A stretch of 62,710 nucleotides of DNA, from assembly GCA_024684175.1 (NCBI GenBank), contig JAIKXJ010000038.1, positions 1-62,710 of the forward strand. Reading direction: 5' to 3'. The notes beneath the pieces were generated by a model that was not told the DNA's origin, searched no databases, and saw nothing but the letters and a program-made list of their open reading frames with translations. Made by a program: the position numbers and the translations under genes. The first letter of the stretch is position 1. Every line of letters starts with the position of its first letter. This document shows, in pieces, positions 33,333-42,151 of this stretch. This stretch comes from Erysipelotrichaceae bacterium. GTDB lineage: Bacteria > Bacillota_I > Bacilli_A > Erysipelotrichales > Erysipelotrichaceae.

Positions 33333-34474
33333 TATCTTTTCCTCCAAACCATCCGATCGATAATACCCGTGTAGGACTGTATCAGCTTGACGACCTTATC
33401 CGATACATTGAGATCCGTATAATCCGGGACTGGGATGCCAAGATCGCCGTTTTCTGTCATCCTGATCGCTGTCTCGACCGACTGCAGAACTTCTTTTTCC
33501 GTGATGCCTGATAAGATGAAATTCCCCTTATCCAAAGCTTCCGGGCGTTCCGTCGAAGTGCGGATGGCAACTGCCGGGATCGGCTTGCCGATGCTCAAGA
33601 AGAACGAAGATTCCTCCGGCAAAGTGCCGCTGTCAGATACGACGCACATCGCATTCATCTGCAGATTGTTGTAATCATGAAAGCCCAATGGCTTATGCAT
33701 GATGACACGCTGATCGAGCTCGAAACCGGACTCTTCCAATCTCTTCCTGGAACGCGGGTGGCAGGAATACAATACCGGGACGTCGTATTTCCTCGCGATC
33801 GCATTGATCGCATTGAACAGTGATTCGAAATTCTCTTGGGTATCGATGTTCTCTTCCCTATGGGCACTCAATAAGATATATTTCTTCTTTTCAAGACCAA
33901 GCTTCTCCAGGATATCGGAGGATTCGATCTCTTTGATATGAGCGCTTAAAACTTCCGCCATCGGTGAGCCGGTGACATAGGTCCTCTCTTTGGCCACCCC
34001 GGAAGCATTCAGATATCTTCTGGCGTGTTCGGAATAGCACATGTTGAGATCGGAGATGACATCGACGATCCGACGGTTGGTCTCTTCCGGCAGGCACTCA
34101 TCAAAACAACGGTTTCCCGCTTCCATGTGGAAGGTCGGGATATGAAGCCTTTTTGCCCCGATAACGGACAAACAGGAATTCGTGTCACCCAGGACCAGGA
34201 CCGCATCCGGTCGTTCTTTGACCATCAGCTTGTAAGATTTGTCGATGATATTGCCGATCGTGGCACCGAGATCGTCCCCTACCGCATCCAGATAATAGTC
34301 CGGATCCCGCAGACCCAGGTCTTTGAAGAAGATACCGTTGAGTTCATAGTCATAGTTCTGCCCGGTGTGGACCAGGGTCATATCAAAATACTTGTCACAT
34401 TTCTTGATGACTTCACTTAAGCGGATGATCTCCGGTCTGGTACCGACGATGATCATGAGTTTCAGTTTTTCCAT
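33332..34474 (-). CDS. capG: UDP-N-acetylglucosamine 2-epimerase family enzyme, CapG/FnlC-like
   Basis: The 380-aa GT-B-fold epimerase has IIVGTRPEIIRL, LVHTGQNYDYEL, VLVLGDTNSC, FHMEAGNRC, LLSAHREENID and CVVSDSGTLPEES, typical of non-hydrolysing UDP-HexNAc 2-epimerases. Because capF lies directly upstream and capE is nearby, the last step of UDP-N-acetyl-L-fucosamine synthesis (C2 epimerisation) is most likely, rather than UDP-ManNAc formation. It has a strong GAGGAGG ribosome site that lies at the end of capF. Confidence 0.9.
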   Translation of the reverse strand: MEKLKLMIIVGTRPEIIRLSEVIKKCDKYFDMTLVHTGQNYDYELNGIFFKDLGLRDPDYYLDAVGDDLGATIGNIIDKSYKLMVKERPDAVLVLGDTNSCLSVIGAKRLHIPTFHMEAGNRCFDECLPEETNRRIVDVISDLNMCYSEHARRYLNASGVAKERTYVTGSPMAEVLSAHIKEIESSDILEKLGLEKKKYILLSAHREENIDTQENFESLFNAINAIARKYDVPVLYSCHPRSRKRLEESGFELDQRVIMHKPLGFHDYNNLQMNAMCVVSDSGTLPEESSFFLSIGKPIPAVAIRTSTERPEALDKGNFILSGITEKEVLQSVETAIRMTENGDLGIPVPDYTDLNVSDKVVKLIQSYTGIIDRMVWRKR

Positions 34475-35617
34475 TCAGACCTCCTCGTGGAACGTGTCTG
34501 GCCTGTTTTTGTCCAATTGTTCATTGGCCCACATCAATGTGACCAGATCCTCCGTCTCACTTAAATTGATGATGTTATGTGTATAACCCGGAAGCATATG
34601 CACAGGTTCGAGTTTATCGCCCGACACTTCGAACTCCATGACTTCATCGCTTCCGATCTTTCTTTCCTGAATGAGGCCGTGCCCCGCGACGACTAAGAAG
34701 AATTCCCACTTCGTATTATGCCAGTGCTGGCCTTTCGTGATGCCCGGCTTGGAGATATTGACCGAAAACTGTCCGTGGTCTTCCGTTTTCAAAAATTCCG
34801 TGAACGAACCGCGTTCATCGGTGTTGCTGTGAAGTTCGAACTTCACCTTTCTTTCCGGCAGATAAGACAAGAAGGCCGAATACAGTTTCTTCTCAAAACT
34901 TCCCTTTGAGATGCACGGCATCACCAGATTTTTCGGTTCTTCATTGAATGTATATAAGAGATCGACGATCTCACCCAATGTCTTCCTATGCGTTACCGGG
35001 ACGAAACACAGTTCACCTTCCCTGTGCTCATTCCCTGCCAAAGCTTCAAACATCTCATCGATGATATCATCGATATAGACCAATGTCAGTTCCGTATCTC
35101 TGTTGTTCACCGTGATCGGAAGATCATTGGCGATATTGTTGCAGAAAGTTGCCACAGCACTGTTGTAGTTCGGACGGCACCATTTACCGAATACATTCGG
35201 AAAACGGTAGACACAGACCCGCACATCGTTCTCTTTTCCGTAATTCAGCAGAAGCTCTTCCGCTTCCTTCTTGGATCTGCCGTAATCGTTGTCCAATAAG
35301 GCCTGGGTCGAACTCGACAGCATGACCGGACAGCGATTGCCGTTTTTCTTCAAATGATTCAATAATTCCGCAAGAAAACTGTGATTGATGTTGAACTCTT
35401 CGGTATTCTTCGGACGGTTGACTCCTGCCAGATGGAAAACGAAATCGCATTCCGAGCAATATCGCTCCAAAGCCTCTTTTGAAGTATCGACATCATATTC
35501 AAAGATCCTGTCAATGGCGACATTCCGGGATCTGTCTTTTCCTTCTCTCACGTTTTTCAGGTTTTCTACAAGGTTTCTTCCGATAAAACCCTTCGCACCG
35601 GTCACTAAGATCTTCAT
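34475..35617 (-). CDS. capF: Bifunctional epimerase/reductase with cupin domain, CapF/FnlB-like
   Basis: It has an N-terminal extended SDR domain (GAKGFIGRNL at 7-16, FVFHLAGVN, YGRSKKEAEELL) and a C-terminal cupin (about 265-375: RGSFTEFLKTEDHGQFSV, GQHWHNTKWEFFLVV, MLPGYTHNIINL). This two-domain layout is diagnostic for CapF. The cupin epimerises at C3 and the SDR reduces C4 in the route to UDP-L-FucNAc. The protein is 380 aa, near the family norm. It is the first gene after the terminator at 35641, with AGAGGTAAG as ribosome site. Confidence 0.93.
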   Translation of the reverse strand: MKILVTGAKGFIGRNLVENLKNVREGKDRSRNVAIDRIFEYDVDTSKEALERYCSECDFVFHLAGVNRPKNTEEFNINHSFLAELLNHLKKNGNRCPVMLSSSTQALLDNDYGRSKKEAEELLLNYGKENDVRVCVYRFPNVFGKWCRPNYNSAVATFCNNIANDLPITVNNRDTELTLVYIDDIIDEMFEALAGNEHREGELCFVPVTHRKTLGEIVDLLYTFNEEPKNLVMPCISKGSFEKKLYSAFLSYLPERKVKFELHSNTDERGSFTEFLKTEDHGQFSVNISKPGITKGQHWHNTKWEFFLVVAGHGLIQERKIGSDEVMEFEVSGDKLEPVHMLPGYTHNIINLSETEDLVTLMWANEQLDKNRPDTFHEEV

Positions 35618-35640
35618 ACTTACCTCTTTATTTTATAAAA

Positions 35641-35664
35641 GAAGCGCTTGTTTATAAAGCGCTC
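35641..35664 (-). terminator. Terminator-like hairpin between the PIG-L gene and capF
   Basis: AGCGCTT (35643-35649) and AAGCGCT (35657-35663) form a GC-rich stem with a 7-base loop. On the minus strand it is followed by TTTTATAAAAT. It may end or weaken the 42006-35677 transcript; the TATAAA just behind could seed a new one before capF. Confidence 0.6.
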
Positions 35665-35676
35665 ATATTTGGCATA

Positions 35677-36339
35677 TTATTTGATATCTCTTATCAGCAT
35701 GAACGCTTCCGCATATTCCCTGCTGATCGTGCTTCCTCTCAACATTGCCAGAGCTTTGATCGCTTCGATCGATCTGGGGTTGGGAAAAGCAGCGATCTGG
35801 CTTTTATACTGCTGCATCGCGGAAAGCTTTCTGTCGATATACTTGCTGATATCGACAAAAACATTAGGCAGGAAAGCATTCGTCGAATTCGGGATGTCCC
35901 ATTCGGATTCGGAAAGCGTTTCATAAGCATAGACGCGCTTGACCGTATAGTCAAAACGCGGTCTCAGAGCGACCATGCAGGCATCCGTGACCATCTTATG
36001 GTCAAGGTGCATATCGCCTCTATGCGGGATGTACACTTCTTCAGGAGCGATCAGTCTGATCAGTTTGTCGATCGAAGAATTCAGCTGATAACGCGGAACG
36101 CTTTCCAGCATTGCTGCCGGAAGATCCAAAAAGAAAGTCTCCGTGATGCCGAGGGTTTTGTGCGCATTCAATGCACATTTTTTATTTTCCGCATCCATTT
36201 CTTCGCTGAATAAAGGTTCACATTCTTTCGTGACGATGCCAACATAGACTTCATCGCCTTCATCCAGATGTTTTGCGATCACACCGCCGCAGCCGAGGAC
36301 TTCATCGTCCGGATGCGGAGCGATAACCAGTACTTTCAT
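35677..36339 (-). CDS. PIG-L/LmbE-family N-deacetylase
   Basis: The 220-aa protein has the zinc motif APHPDDEVLGCGG (7-19) and the later HRGDMHLDHKMVTD, both typical of PIG-L enzymes that remove N-acetyl groups from sugars. It has no signal peptide and so acts in the cytoplasm on nucleotide- or lipid-linked amino sugars. It stands between capE and capF and splits the L-FucNAc pathway genes, which may mean that a FucNAc or QuiNAc-type residue is deacetylated. A second PIG-L gene of the same length is at 52946. Confidence 0.87.
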   Translation of the reverse strand: MKVLVIAPHPDDEVLGCGGVIAKHLDEGDEVYVGIVTKECEPLFSEEMDAENKKCALNAHKTLGITETFFLDLPAAMLESVPRYQLNSSIDKLIRLIAPEEVYIPHRGDMHLDHKMVTDACMVALRPRFDYTVKRVYAYETLSESEWDIPNSTNAFLPNVFVDISKYIDRKLSAMQQYKSQIAAFPNPRSIEAIKALAMLRGSTISREYAEAFMLIRDIK

Positions 36340-36352
36340 TGAACAAGTCCTT

Positions 36353-37372
36353 TCATTCTTTGAACAGATCGAGTTTCATCAGGATCTGTTTCATCTCTTC
36401 AAGGTCGAGACGCTTCGTGTTGTGGGAATTGTATTCTTCCGCGCTGTCGAGTTTATCCGTCCCTTTGGAGATATAGCGGTCGTAGTTGAGATCGCGGTTG
36501 TCGGCCGGGATCCGGAAATAATCTCCAAGATCTTCCGCCTTGATCATATCTTCCTTGGTCACCAGCACTTCGTAAAGCTTTTCGCCGTGCCGGGTACCGA
36601 TATTGACGATCTTCGTATCCTTTTTCCCTTTGAGCTCGACGATCGCTTCCGCCAGCATGCCGATCGTCGCTGCCGGTGCTTTCTGAACAAAGAGATCACC
36701 TTGGTTTCCGTGTTCAAAGGCAAACAGCACCAGCTCCACCGCTTCATCCAAAGACATCATGAATCTGGTCATGTTCGGATTGGTCACCGTGATCGGCTGA
36801 TCGTTCTCGATCTGTTCCAGAAACAAAGGAATGACAGAACCTCTGGAGGCCATCACGTTGCCGTATCTTGTCAGGCAAAGGACAGTATCGTCTTTCGAAA
36901 GCTGTCTTGACCTGGCGACGACGTTCTTCTCCATCAACGCCTTGGTCATGCCCATGGCGTTGATCGGATAAGCCGCTTTGTCCGTCGATAAGAAGATCGC
37001 TTTCTTTACACCGTGCTTCACGCAGGCATCGATCACGTTATCCGAACCTAAGACATTGGTCTTGACGGCTTCGATCGGATAAAACTCACAAGATGGGACT
37101 TGTTTCAAGGCTGCTGCATGGAAAACGTAATCGACATCTTTGAAAGCATACTCGATGGACTTATAATCACGGACATCACCGATGTAGAATTTCAATTTAT
37201 TCGCATACTCGGGATACTTCTGCTGATACTCATGGCGCATGTCGTCCTGTTTCTTTTCATCACGGGAAACGATGCGGATCTCTCTGATCTCGCTGGTAAG
37301 GAAACGTTTTGCCACGGCATTACCGAATGAACCGGTGCCTCCGGTGATCAGTAGGATTTTATCTTTAAACAT
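36353..37372 (-). CDS. capE: UDP-GlcNAc 4,6-dehydratase/5-epimerase, CapE/FnlA-like
   Basis: The first enzyme of UDP-L-FucNAc synthesis is represented by a 339-aa SDR with LLITGGTGSFGNAVAKRF (6-23), YVFHAAALKQVPSCEFYP and the catalytic stretch LSTDKAAYPINAMGMTK, where Met occupies the usual Tyr site as in CapE. It also has TRYGNVMASRGSVIPLF. Soluble, without membrane helices, unlike the PglF-like enzyme at 45755. Start chosen at ATG with AGGAGG seven bases before; it overlaps the flippase gene by eight bases. Confidence 0.93.
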   Translation of the reverse strand: MFKDKILLITGGTGSFGNAVAKRFLTSEIREIRIVSRDEKKQDDMRHEYQQKYPEYANKLKFYIGDVRDYKSIEYAFKDVDYVFHAAALKQVPSCEFYPIEAVKTNVLGSDNVIDACVKHGVKKAIFLSTDKAAYPINAMGMTKALMEKNVVARSRQLSKDDTVLCLTRYGNVMASRGSVIPLFLEQIENDQPITVTNPNMTRFMMSLDEAVELVLFAFEHGNQGDLFVQKAPAATIGMLAEAIVELKGKKDTKIVNIGTRHGEKLYEVLVTKEDMIKAEDLGDYFRIPADNRDLNYDRYISKGTDKLDSAEEYNSHNTKRLDLEEMKQILMKLDLFKE

Positions 37373-38648
37373 GTTTTTCCTCCTTGCCTAGTACGCCTTT
37401 CAATAGGATCGCATCCCATATAAGTTTAGCATTTTCTCTGGTATCTTTCATTGTGAACAGGAAAATAAAGTTCGTCAGAAACTGTGTCAGCACTGCCGCG
37501 AATGCCGCACCTGCGATCCCGAAGTTCGAGATCAAGATAAAGTTCAAAGTGACATTAACGACTGCACCGAAGAAAGCGATCACGCTCTCGTATTTCGTCT
37601 TCTCATTACATTGCATCCAGGCAGTCCTTGCCACGCCAAGATAAGAAAAGGCCGTTGAGAGACTGTAGATCTTCAAAGGAACAGCGGCAGGCATGAATTC
37701 TTTGCCGTACAACAAACCGATCACTAAGTCGCCCAAGACAAAGATCGCCGCCAAAACAAGAAGGGAGATATAGAAGATCGCGCTGTATAACTGCCGTATC
37801 CTCTTTTTGAACAGTTCCCTGTCTTTGCCGTAAAGGTCAATGATGATCGGGTTTGCTGTATCGATGATCGCGGTCAGGATGAACGGCCAGGCATTGCACA
37901 AAGTGATCGCTGCCGAATAATATCCGACATTGGTCTCATCGACCAATTTTCCCAACAAAAGGATCTCTGTAACTTTCCCATAGATGACCACCAGCAAGCC
38001 GGAAACGATATAATGATAAGATCTTCCCAGGAGCGTTTTTACAAACGGTTTTGAAAATACGAGCCTGCATCCGTTTCTGAAATACAGTATCAGCAAAAGC
38101 ATTGCCTGAACGATATAGTCCAGTGACATCGCAAAGCCGAACCAATACAGATCTTTTTTCAGAAGGATGCCGATGATCCGAAAGACCGAAACAAAAATGT
38201 ACGACAAAGAAAGCGCGATCCCGACGTTCTTTGATAACAGGTTGGCCTGAAAGAAGTAGATGATGCTGTCAAAAGAATAGAATGCCAGCGTCAGCGACTG
38301 CAGCATGGCGATGATGCGATAGGAAGGGTCGGGATTGATCAAACCGACCAGAACGACCGAACATGTCATACATACAAGCGAGACCGCTAAACGAAGAACA
38401 ATAAGCGTACCCATGACTTCATCGGAACGCTTTTTATGATCGAGCAGTGTCTTGACGATGATATCGTTCATACCCAAGGCACAGACCGGTAAAAACAACT
38501 GGATATAAGAAAAAACATAGGTCAGTCTGCCGTGAAGGCTCGGGCCTAAATATCGTGTCACGAGCATCGTCGTGATGAAGGTCATGGCCAGCTGAACGAT
38601 CCTGCCGGCCATGATCCAGGATGCATTGCTTAAAAATCTCTTATTCAT
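37365..38648 (-). CDS. wzx: Wzx-type polysaccharide flippase
   Basis: The 427-aa protein has about 12 membrane helices of the MOP superfamily. It starts with RFLSNASWIMAGRIVQL, has the motif LVTRYLGPSLHGRLTYVFSY, and ends with a hydrophobic pair and short basic tail. It would move a lipid-linked repeat unit to the outer face for the polymerase encoded directly upstream. It overlaps wzy by eight bases and capE by eight, so all are co-translated. A second flippase lies at 56929. Confidence 0.9.
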   Translation of the reverse strand: MNKRFLSNASWIMAGRIVQLAMTFITTMLVTRYLGPSLHGRLTYVFSYIQLFLPVCALGMNDIIVKTLLDHKKRSDEVMGTLIVLRLAVSLVCMTCSVVLVGLINPDPSYRIIAMLQSLTLAFYSFDSIIYFFQANLLSKNVGIALSLSYIFVSVFRIIGILLKKDLYWFGFAMSLDYIVQAMLLLILYFRNGCRLVFSKPFVKTLLGRSYHYIVSGLLVVIYGKVTEILLLGKLVDETNVGYYSAAITLCNAWPFILTAIIDTANPIIIDLYGKDRELFKKRIRQLYSAIFYISLLVLAAIFVLGDLVIGLLYGKEFMPAAVPLKIYSLSTAFSYLGVARTAWMQCNEKTKYESVIAFFGAVVNVTLNFILISNFGIAGAAFAAVLTQFLTNFIFLFTMKDTRENAKLIWDAILLKGVLGKEEKHV

Positions 38649-39819
38649 TTATCAGACCGCCTAAGAAAGTCATGACTGTGACTGTCATGATCAGGAAGAT
38701 CGATGCACCGGTCATCACCGGTTCTACATTGAACTGTATCAGAAAACATAAGGCTAAAGAAAAACTCAGGATCTTAAAAGGATCGCTCAGTTTCCTGCTT
38801 GAAAGGATCTTAAAGAAGACGGATATGCAGTGAAACGTATAGACGATCATCAGAAGAAACGGCATGATCCCGGCATAATCATAGATGTCGAGCCAGAAGT
38901 TGTGTGCCTGCAGACCGAGCTCCGCGCTGATCTTCTGACCGCCGGACAGATATTTCGGCATCAGCCCGATCGTGTCAAAAAACACATCCACTCTTTCGTC
39001 ATTGATCAGTCCCATCTTCAGTTTCTGAATGATGCGAAGCTCATCCATAAAAGTTTTAGCACCGAACAGATCCGCTGCATAAGCGGCAAAGACCAAAACA
39101 GCCGCCCCAAGCAGAACGGAAAAAACAGTCAGAAACTGTCTCTTTCTGTTTTGATCGTTTGTTTTCAAAAAGAAAGACTCATAGATGAACGATGCGAAAA
39201 ACAGCAGGATCAGCAGGATGCATTGCGTCCTTCGCCCGATCACGACCAGATAAAACATCGCAGGGCAGAAAATGAAAAGCCCGATCTTTCTCACTGTCTT
39301 CTCTTTCTCATGAAACACGAGATGATACAGGCCTGCAAGCAAAAGATCGATATCGATCGCGATCAGTGTGGAATTGACTTTATCGCCCACCCAGATATCA
39401 TAATGGCTCGAGGAATAGAAGAAACCGTGTGTCCCGTGAACGATCAGCTCATAGACAGCGTTCAGGACTACGTGCATCGCCATGGAAAAAGAAAGCAGAT
39501 AGATCAGCTTTTTGACGTTCTCCTCGTTTTTGCAGCGGACATTGGAACCGATGTAGTAAGCCATCGGCAGCATGAAACCCATCACACTGTAAAAACCGAG
39601 CTGATAAGAAAAACCGTAAAAACTCACTGCAAACAAACAAAGCAGAATGAAGATCCTGGGATCATTGACTTTGAATTCGAAACGATTGTCGATGAACAGG
39701 ATCATGCAGATCAAAGGCAGGAACAATTGCCCGTAATGCAGAAAATTGATCGCTGTAAGAAACAGCAGACCATTTACGGCAATATTGACATTTTCGTTCT
39801 CTGACCAGATCTTTTTCAT
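38641..39819 (-). CDS. wzy: Wzy-type O-antigen/capsule polymerase
   Basis: The protein of 392 aa from the ATG (a TTG three codons earlier is an alternative) has about 10-11 membrane helices. A large outer loop (FGAKTFMDELRIIQKLKMG to LGLQAHNFWLDIYDYAGIMP) contains the HNxxLD-like motif near the end that is common in Wzy/WaaL proteins. Sequence similarity in this family is always low, so assignment rests on topology, the loop motif and the adjacent Wzx. It is the only clear polymerase candidate in the window. No good ribosome site; translational coupling to the upstream glycosyltransferase is likely. Confidence 0.82.
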   Translation of the reverse strand: MKKIWSENENVNIAVNGLLFLTAINFLHYGQLFLPLICMILFIDNRFEFKVNDPRIFILLCLFAVSFYGFSYQLGFYSVMGFMLPMAYYIGSNVRCKNEENVKKLIYLLSFSMAMHVVLNAVYELIVHGTHGFFYSSSHYDIWVGDKVNSTLIAIDIDLLLAGLYHLVFHEKEKTVRKIGLFIFCPAMFYLVVIGRRTQCILLILLFFASFIYESFFLKTNDQNRKRQFLTVFSVLLGAAVLVFAAYAADLFGAKTFMDELRIIQKLKMGLINDERVDVFFDTIGLMPKYLSGGQKISAELGLQAHNFWLDIYDYAGIMPFLLMIVYTFHCISVFFKILSSRKLSDPFKILSFSLALCFLIQFNVEPVMTGASIFLIMTVTVMTFLGGLINE

Positions 39820-39824
39820 ATAAT

Positions 39825-40919
39825 TCAAACGATGCTACAATAAAAATCCTGCAGCCACTTTGCATTCTTTCCGGCATCAAAACCGGCAGCTGCGATCTCC
39901 TTTTTATAAGGTCTTCTCAAAGGATAGTCCTCTTTCATGGCATTTACCCAAGTCTCCTCGTCAAGAGGAAGGAAACGGCAGTTCCCCGTGATATCGACAT
40001 TCCTGTCACATCTGTCGGAACAAAGGCACGGGATACCGCTGCTTTGCGCTTCGACGCAGGCAACGGAGAGCCCTTCGTATAACGACGGCATCAAAAACAC
40101 ATCCGCCATCTGAAGAAGTTTATCGACATCATCACGATGCTGCAAGATGACGACATTATCTGACAGTTTCGATCCTTCGATCTGTTTCAAGATCGCATCC
40201 TCCTGTTCACCGTCTCCGACGATGAACAGTTTTCCCTGTTTATCATAAGAAAGATATCTTGCAAAAGCGTTCAAAGTGAACGGATAATTCTTCTGCGGGT
40301 ACATCCTTCCGACTTGAATGAATGTTTTTTCATCGATCAATCCGAATTTTTCACGATAATCCGTCCGGATCGTTTCATCATAGGTGAAGCGGTCCGTATC
40401 GATCCCGTTATCGATCACATAAAAGCGGTCGCCTTGTGTGATCTTCTTGCCGAACAACCACTCTCCCGCTTCCTGGGAACATCCGAAATAATAATCCGCC
40501 GTCTTCCTCAACGGAAGCTGCGTCACTGCCCGGATCATACTGCCGATGCCCTTACCGTTAGATGTGTTATGTGAATGGATGATCGTCTTCATCCCATGTT
40601 TTCTTGCGATCTGCATGACGATGAAAGAATAGGAGCGGACATGACAATGGATGATATCATAATCATGCTGCTCAAAAAAACGGTCCCAGGCATTTCTGAC
40701 TTCACTCAGATTCGACCCTTTGAAACTGGGCATCGTATAGACTTTTGCACCGAAGGCTTCGACCGTGTCCTTGAGATCCAGCAGACCCTCATGGTCGATG
40801 ATAAAATCGCATTCCACAGCGTTCCGGTCGATATTGGAACACAGGCTGATGATCATCGTCTGTGCTCCGCCGTAATTGAGGCCCGGCAGGAATTCCAGGA
40901 CTTTAACTCTTTTTTCCAT
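39825..40919 (-). CDS. GT4 glycosyltransferase (CapJ/EpsF-like)
   Basis: The 364-aa GT-B enzyme opens with VKVLEFLPGLNYGGAQTMI, and carries FIQVGRMYPQKNYPFTL, LFIVGDGEQED and the donor loop PSLYEGLSVACVEAQSSGIP (E-x7-E). It is a retaining transferase that adds a sugar to the lipid-linked unit in the cytoplasm. It overlaps the next upstream gene by 17 bases. Donor unknown. Confidence 0.9.
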   Translation of the reverse strand: MEKRVKVLEFLPGLNYGGAQTMIISLCSNIDRNAVECDFIIDHEGLLDLKDTVEAFGAKVYTMPSFKGSNLSEVRNAWDRFFEQHDYDIIHCHVRSYSFIVMQIARKHGMKTIIHSHNTSNGKGIGSMIRAVTQLPLRKTADYYFGCSQEAGEWLFGKKITQGDRFYVIDNGIDTDRFTYDETIRTDYREKFGLIDEKTFIQVGRMYPQKNYPFTLNAFARYLSYDKQGKLFIVGDGEQEDAILKQIEGSKLSDNVVILQHRDDVDKLLQMADVFLMPSLYEGLSVACVEAQSSGIPCLCSDRCDRNVDITGNCRFLPLDEETWVNAMKEDYPLRRPYKKEIAAAGFDAGKNAKWLQDFYCSIV

Positions 40920-42006
40920 ATTTTTCGATCGCTTCCATGTATTTATCGACGACGATCTTCCGATCGAACTGTTCTTCCACTTTTCTTCGGGCGTTCTTGC
41001 CCATTTCCGCTCTCTGACGGTTATCCAGTTTCATGAACCTTTCAACTTTTTCTTTCAGATCCTCAAGATCTTTCTGCTTGACGATAAAACCATTGACCTC
41101 ATCATCGATGATCTCTCTGCAGCCCGGCCGGTCCGTCGTTATGATCGGTCTTCCGCAGGAACAAGCTTCCAAAAGCACATTGGACATGCCTTCCGGATAA
41201 TATGTCGGATGGATGATGCAATGCATCTGTTCATATATCGGGCGCATATCATCGACTGACTCATGATAGATACAGACACCTGCGTCAACCAGATCCGTAA
41301 CACGCTGCTGATAATTCTCTTCCTGAAGACCGCAGATATGGAATACGGTATTCGGATATTTCGAATGGATGTATTCCGCCGTATCCAGATAAAGATCGAA
41401 ACCCTTTTCCTTCATCATCCTTCCAGCAAAGACGAACGAGACGACATCATCTTTCGGATATTCTGTACACTTGAAGAAATCCAGATTCACACCGGAACCC
41501 GGGATCAATTCATAATCACTGTCTTTTTTGATGATCTTTTGTTCGATCATATAATCGAGATTTGCCTGATTCTGAAAGAAGGTCTTGCTGGCCTTGCTTA
41601 AAGCGGCAGTATAGAGCACTTTGATGAATTTCTGAAAAAGTCCGTCTTTTTCGAATGCCGAACCAAAACCCGTGATATTGGAAATGTATGGGACATGGTT
41701 CAATTCGGAAGCCAGACCGCCGTAGACATTCGATTTTATCGTATAGGTCAATATGACATCCGGATCCACATCTTTGATGATCTTCATGTAGTCTTTGATG
41801 ACGTTGAATTCCTGAAATGGGTTCTTGCCTCTGCGATTCATTTCCGTGACAATATAGTTTACACCGAGTTCCTTGATCTGCGGCGTGAATTCTCCTACCG
41901 GCAAAGAGGCATAGACCTCATAATGATTCCTTGCGAATTCTTCCAGCAATTCTCTTCTGAATTTATATAAACCAATGTCGCTGTTCGTCAAAATCAATAC
42001 TCTCAT
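40903..42006 (-). CDS. GT4 glycosyltransferase (CapM/PglA-like)
   Basis: Start set at the ATG at 42006, which has AGGTGAGA five bases before; the frame is open for 12 more codons but without a ribosome site. The 367-aa enzyme begins MRVLILTNSDIGLYKFRREL and contains VILTYTIKSNVYGG, NITGFGSAFEKDG, FVFAGRMMKEKGFDLYL and the loop PTYYPEGMSNVLLEACSCGRP. This pattern is close to Cap8/PglA-type enzymes that add the second sugar to a diNAcBac- or QuiNAc-type primer. It is the first gene of the 42006-35677 unit. Confidence 0.9.
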   Translation of the reverse strand: MRVLILTNSDIGLYKFRRELLEEFARNHYEVYASLPVGEFTPQIKELGVNYIVTEMNRRGKNPFQEFNVIKDYMKIIKDVDPDVILTYTIKSNVYGGLASELNHVPYISNITGFGSAFEKDGLFQKFIKVLYTAALSKASKTFFQNQANLDYMIEQKIIKKDSDYELIPGSGVNLDFFKCTEYPKDDVVSFVFAGRMMKEKGFDLYLDTAEYIHSKYPNTVFHICGLQEENYQQRVTDLVDAGVCIYHESVDDMRPIYEQMHCIIHPTYYPEGMSNVLLEACSCGRPIITTDRPGCREIIDDEVNGFIVKQKDLEDLKEKVERFMKLDNRQRAEMGKNARRKVEEQFDRKIVVDKYMEAIEKYGKKS

Positions 42007-42040
42007 CGTTCTCACCTGCATGCCTGAAGCCCTTTTAATC

Positions 42041-42049
42041 ATTGTATCA
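42041..42049 (-). promoter_or_regulatory. Extended -10 promoter of the 42006-35677 unit
   Basis: TGATACAAT on the minus strand matches TGnTATAAT at all but one position (-10 hexamer 42041-42046). The start would be near 42034, giving a leader of about 28 bases with AGGTGAGA. No good -35 box was found. Confidence 0.5.
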
Positions 42050-42119
42050 TTTCATTAAGAAAGCCTTCATCGGCATTTCCGATATTATCATAGATGCCTC
42101 GTGTTTTCCAAATTAAAGA

Positions 42120-42145
42120 AGTCCCGCTTTATTCAAAGCGAGACT
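42120..42145 (-). terminator. Terminator after the short initiating transferase
   Basis: AGTCCCGCTTT and AAAGCGAGACT pair with a single mismatch around a 4-base loop, starting seven bases after the stop of the 42152 gene. On the minus strand TTCTTTAATTT follows. Confidence 0.75.
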
Positions 42146-42151
42146 GATGAA

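Noticed and set aside
38830..39804. 324-codon open frame on the plus strand opposite wzy
   Set aside because: It is rich in His, Gln, Asp and Arg, has no recognisable motif or ribosome site, and lies entirely antisense to a membrane protein with clear topology. It is a shadow of the opposite strand.
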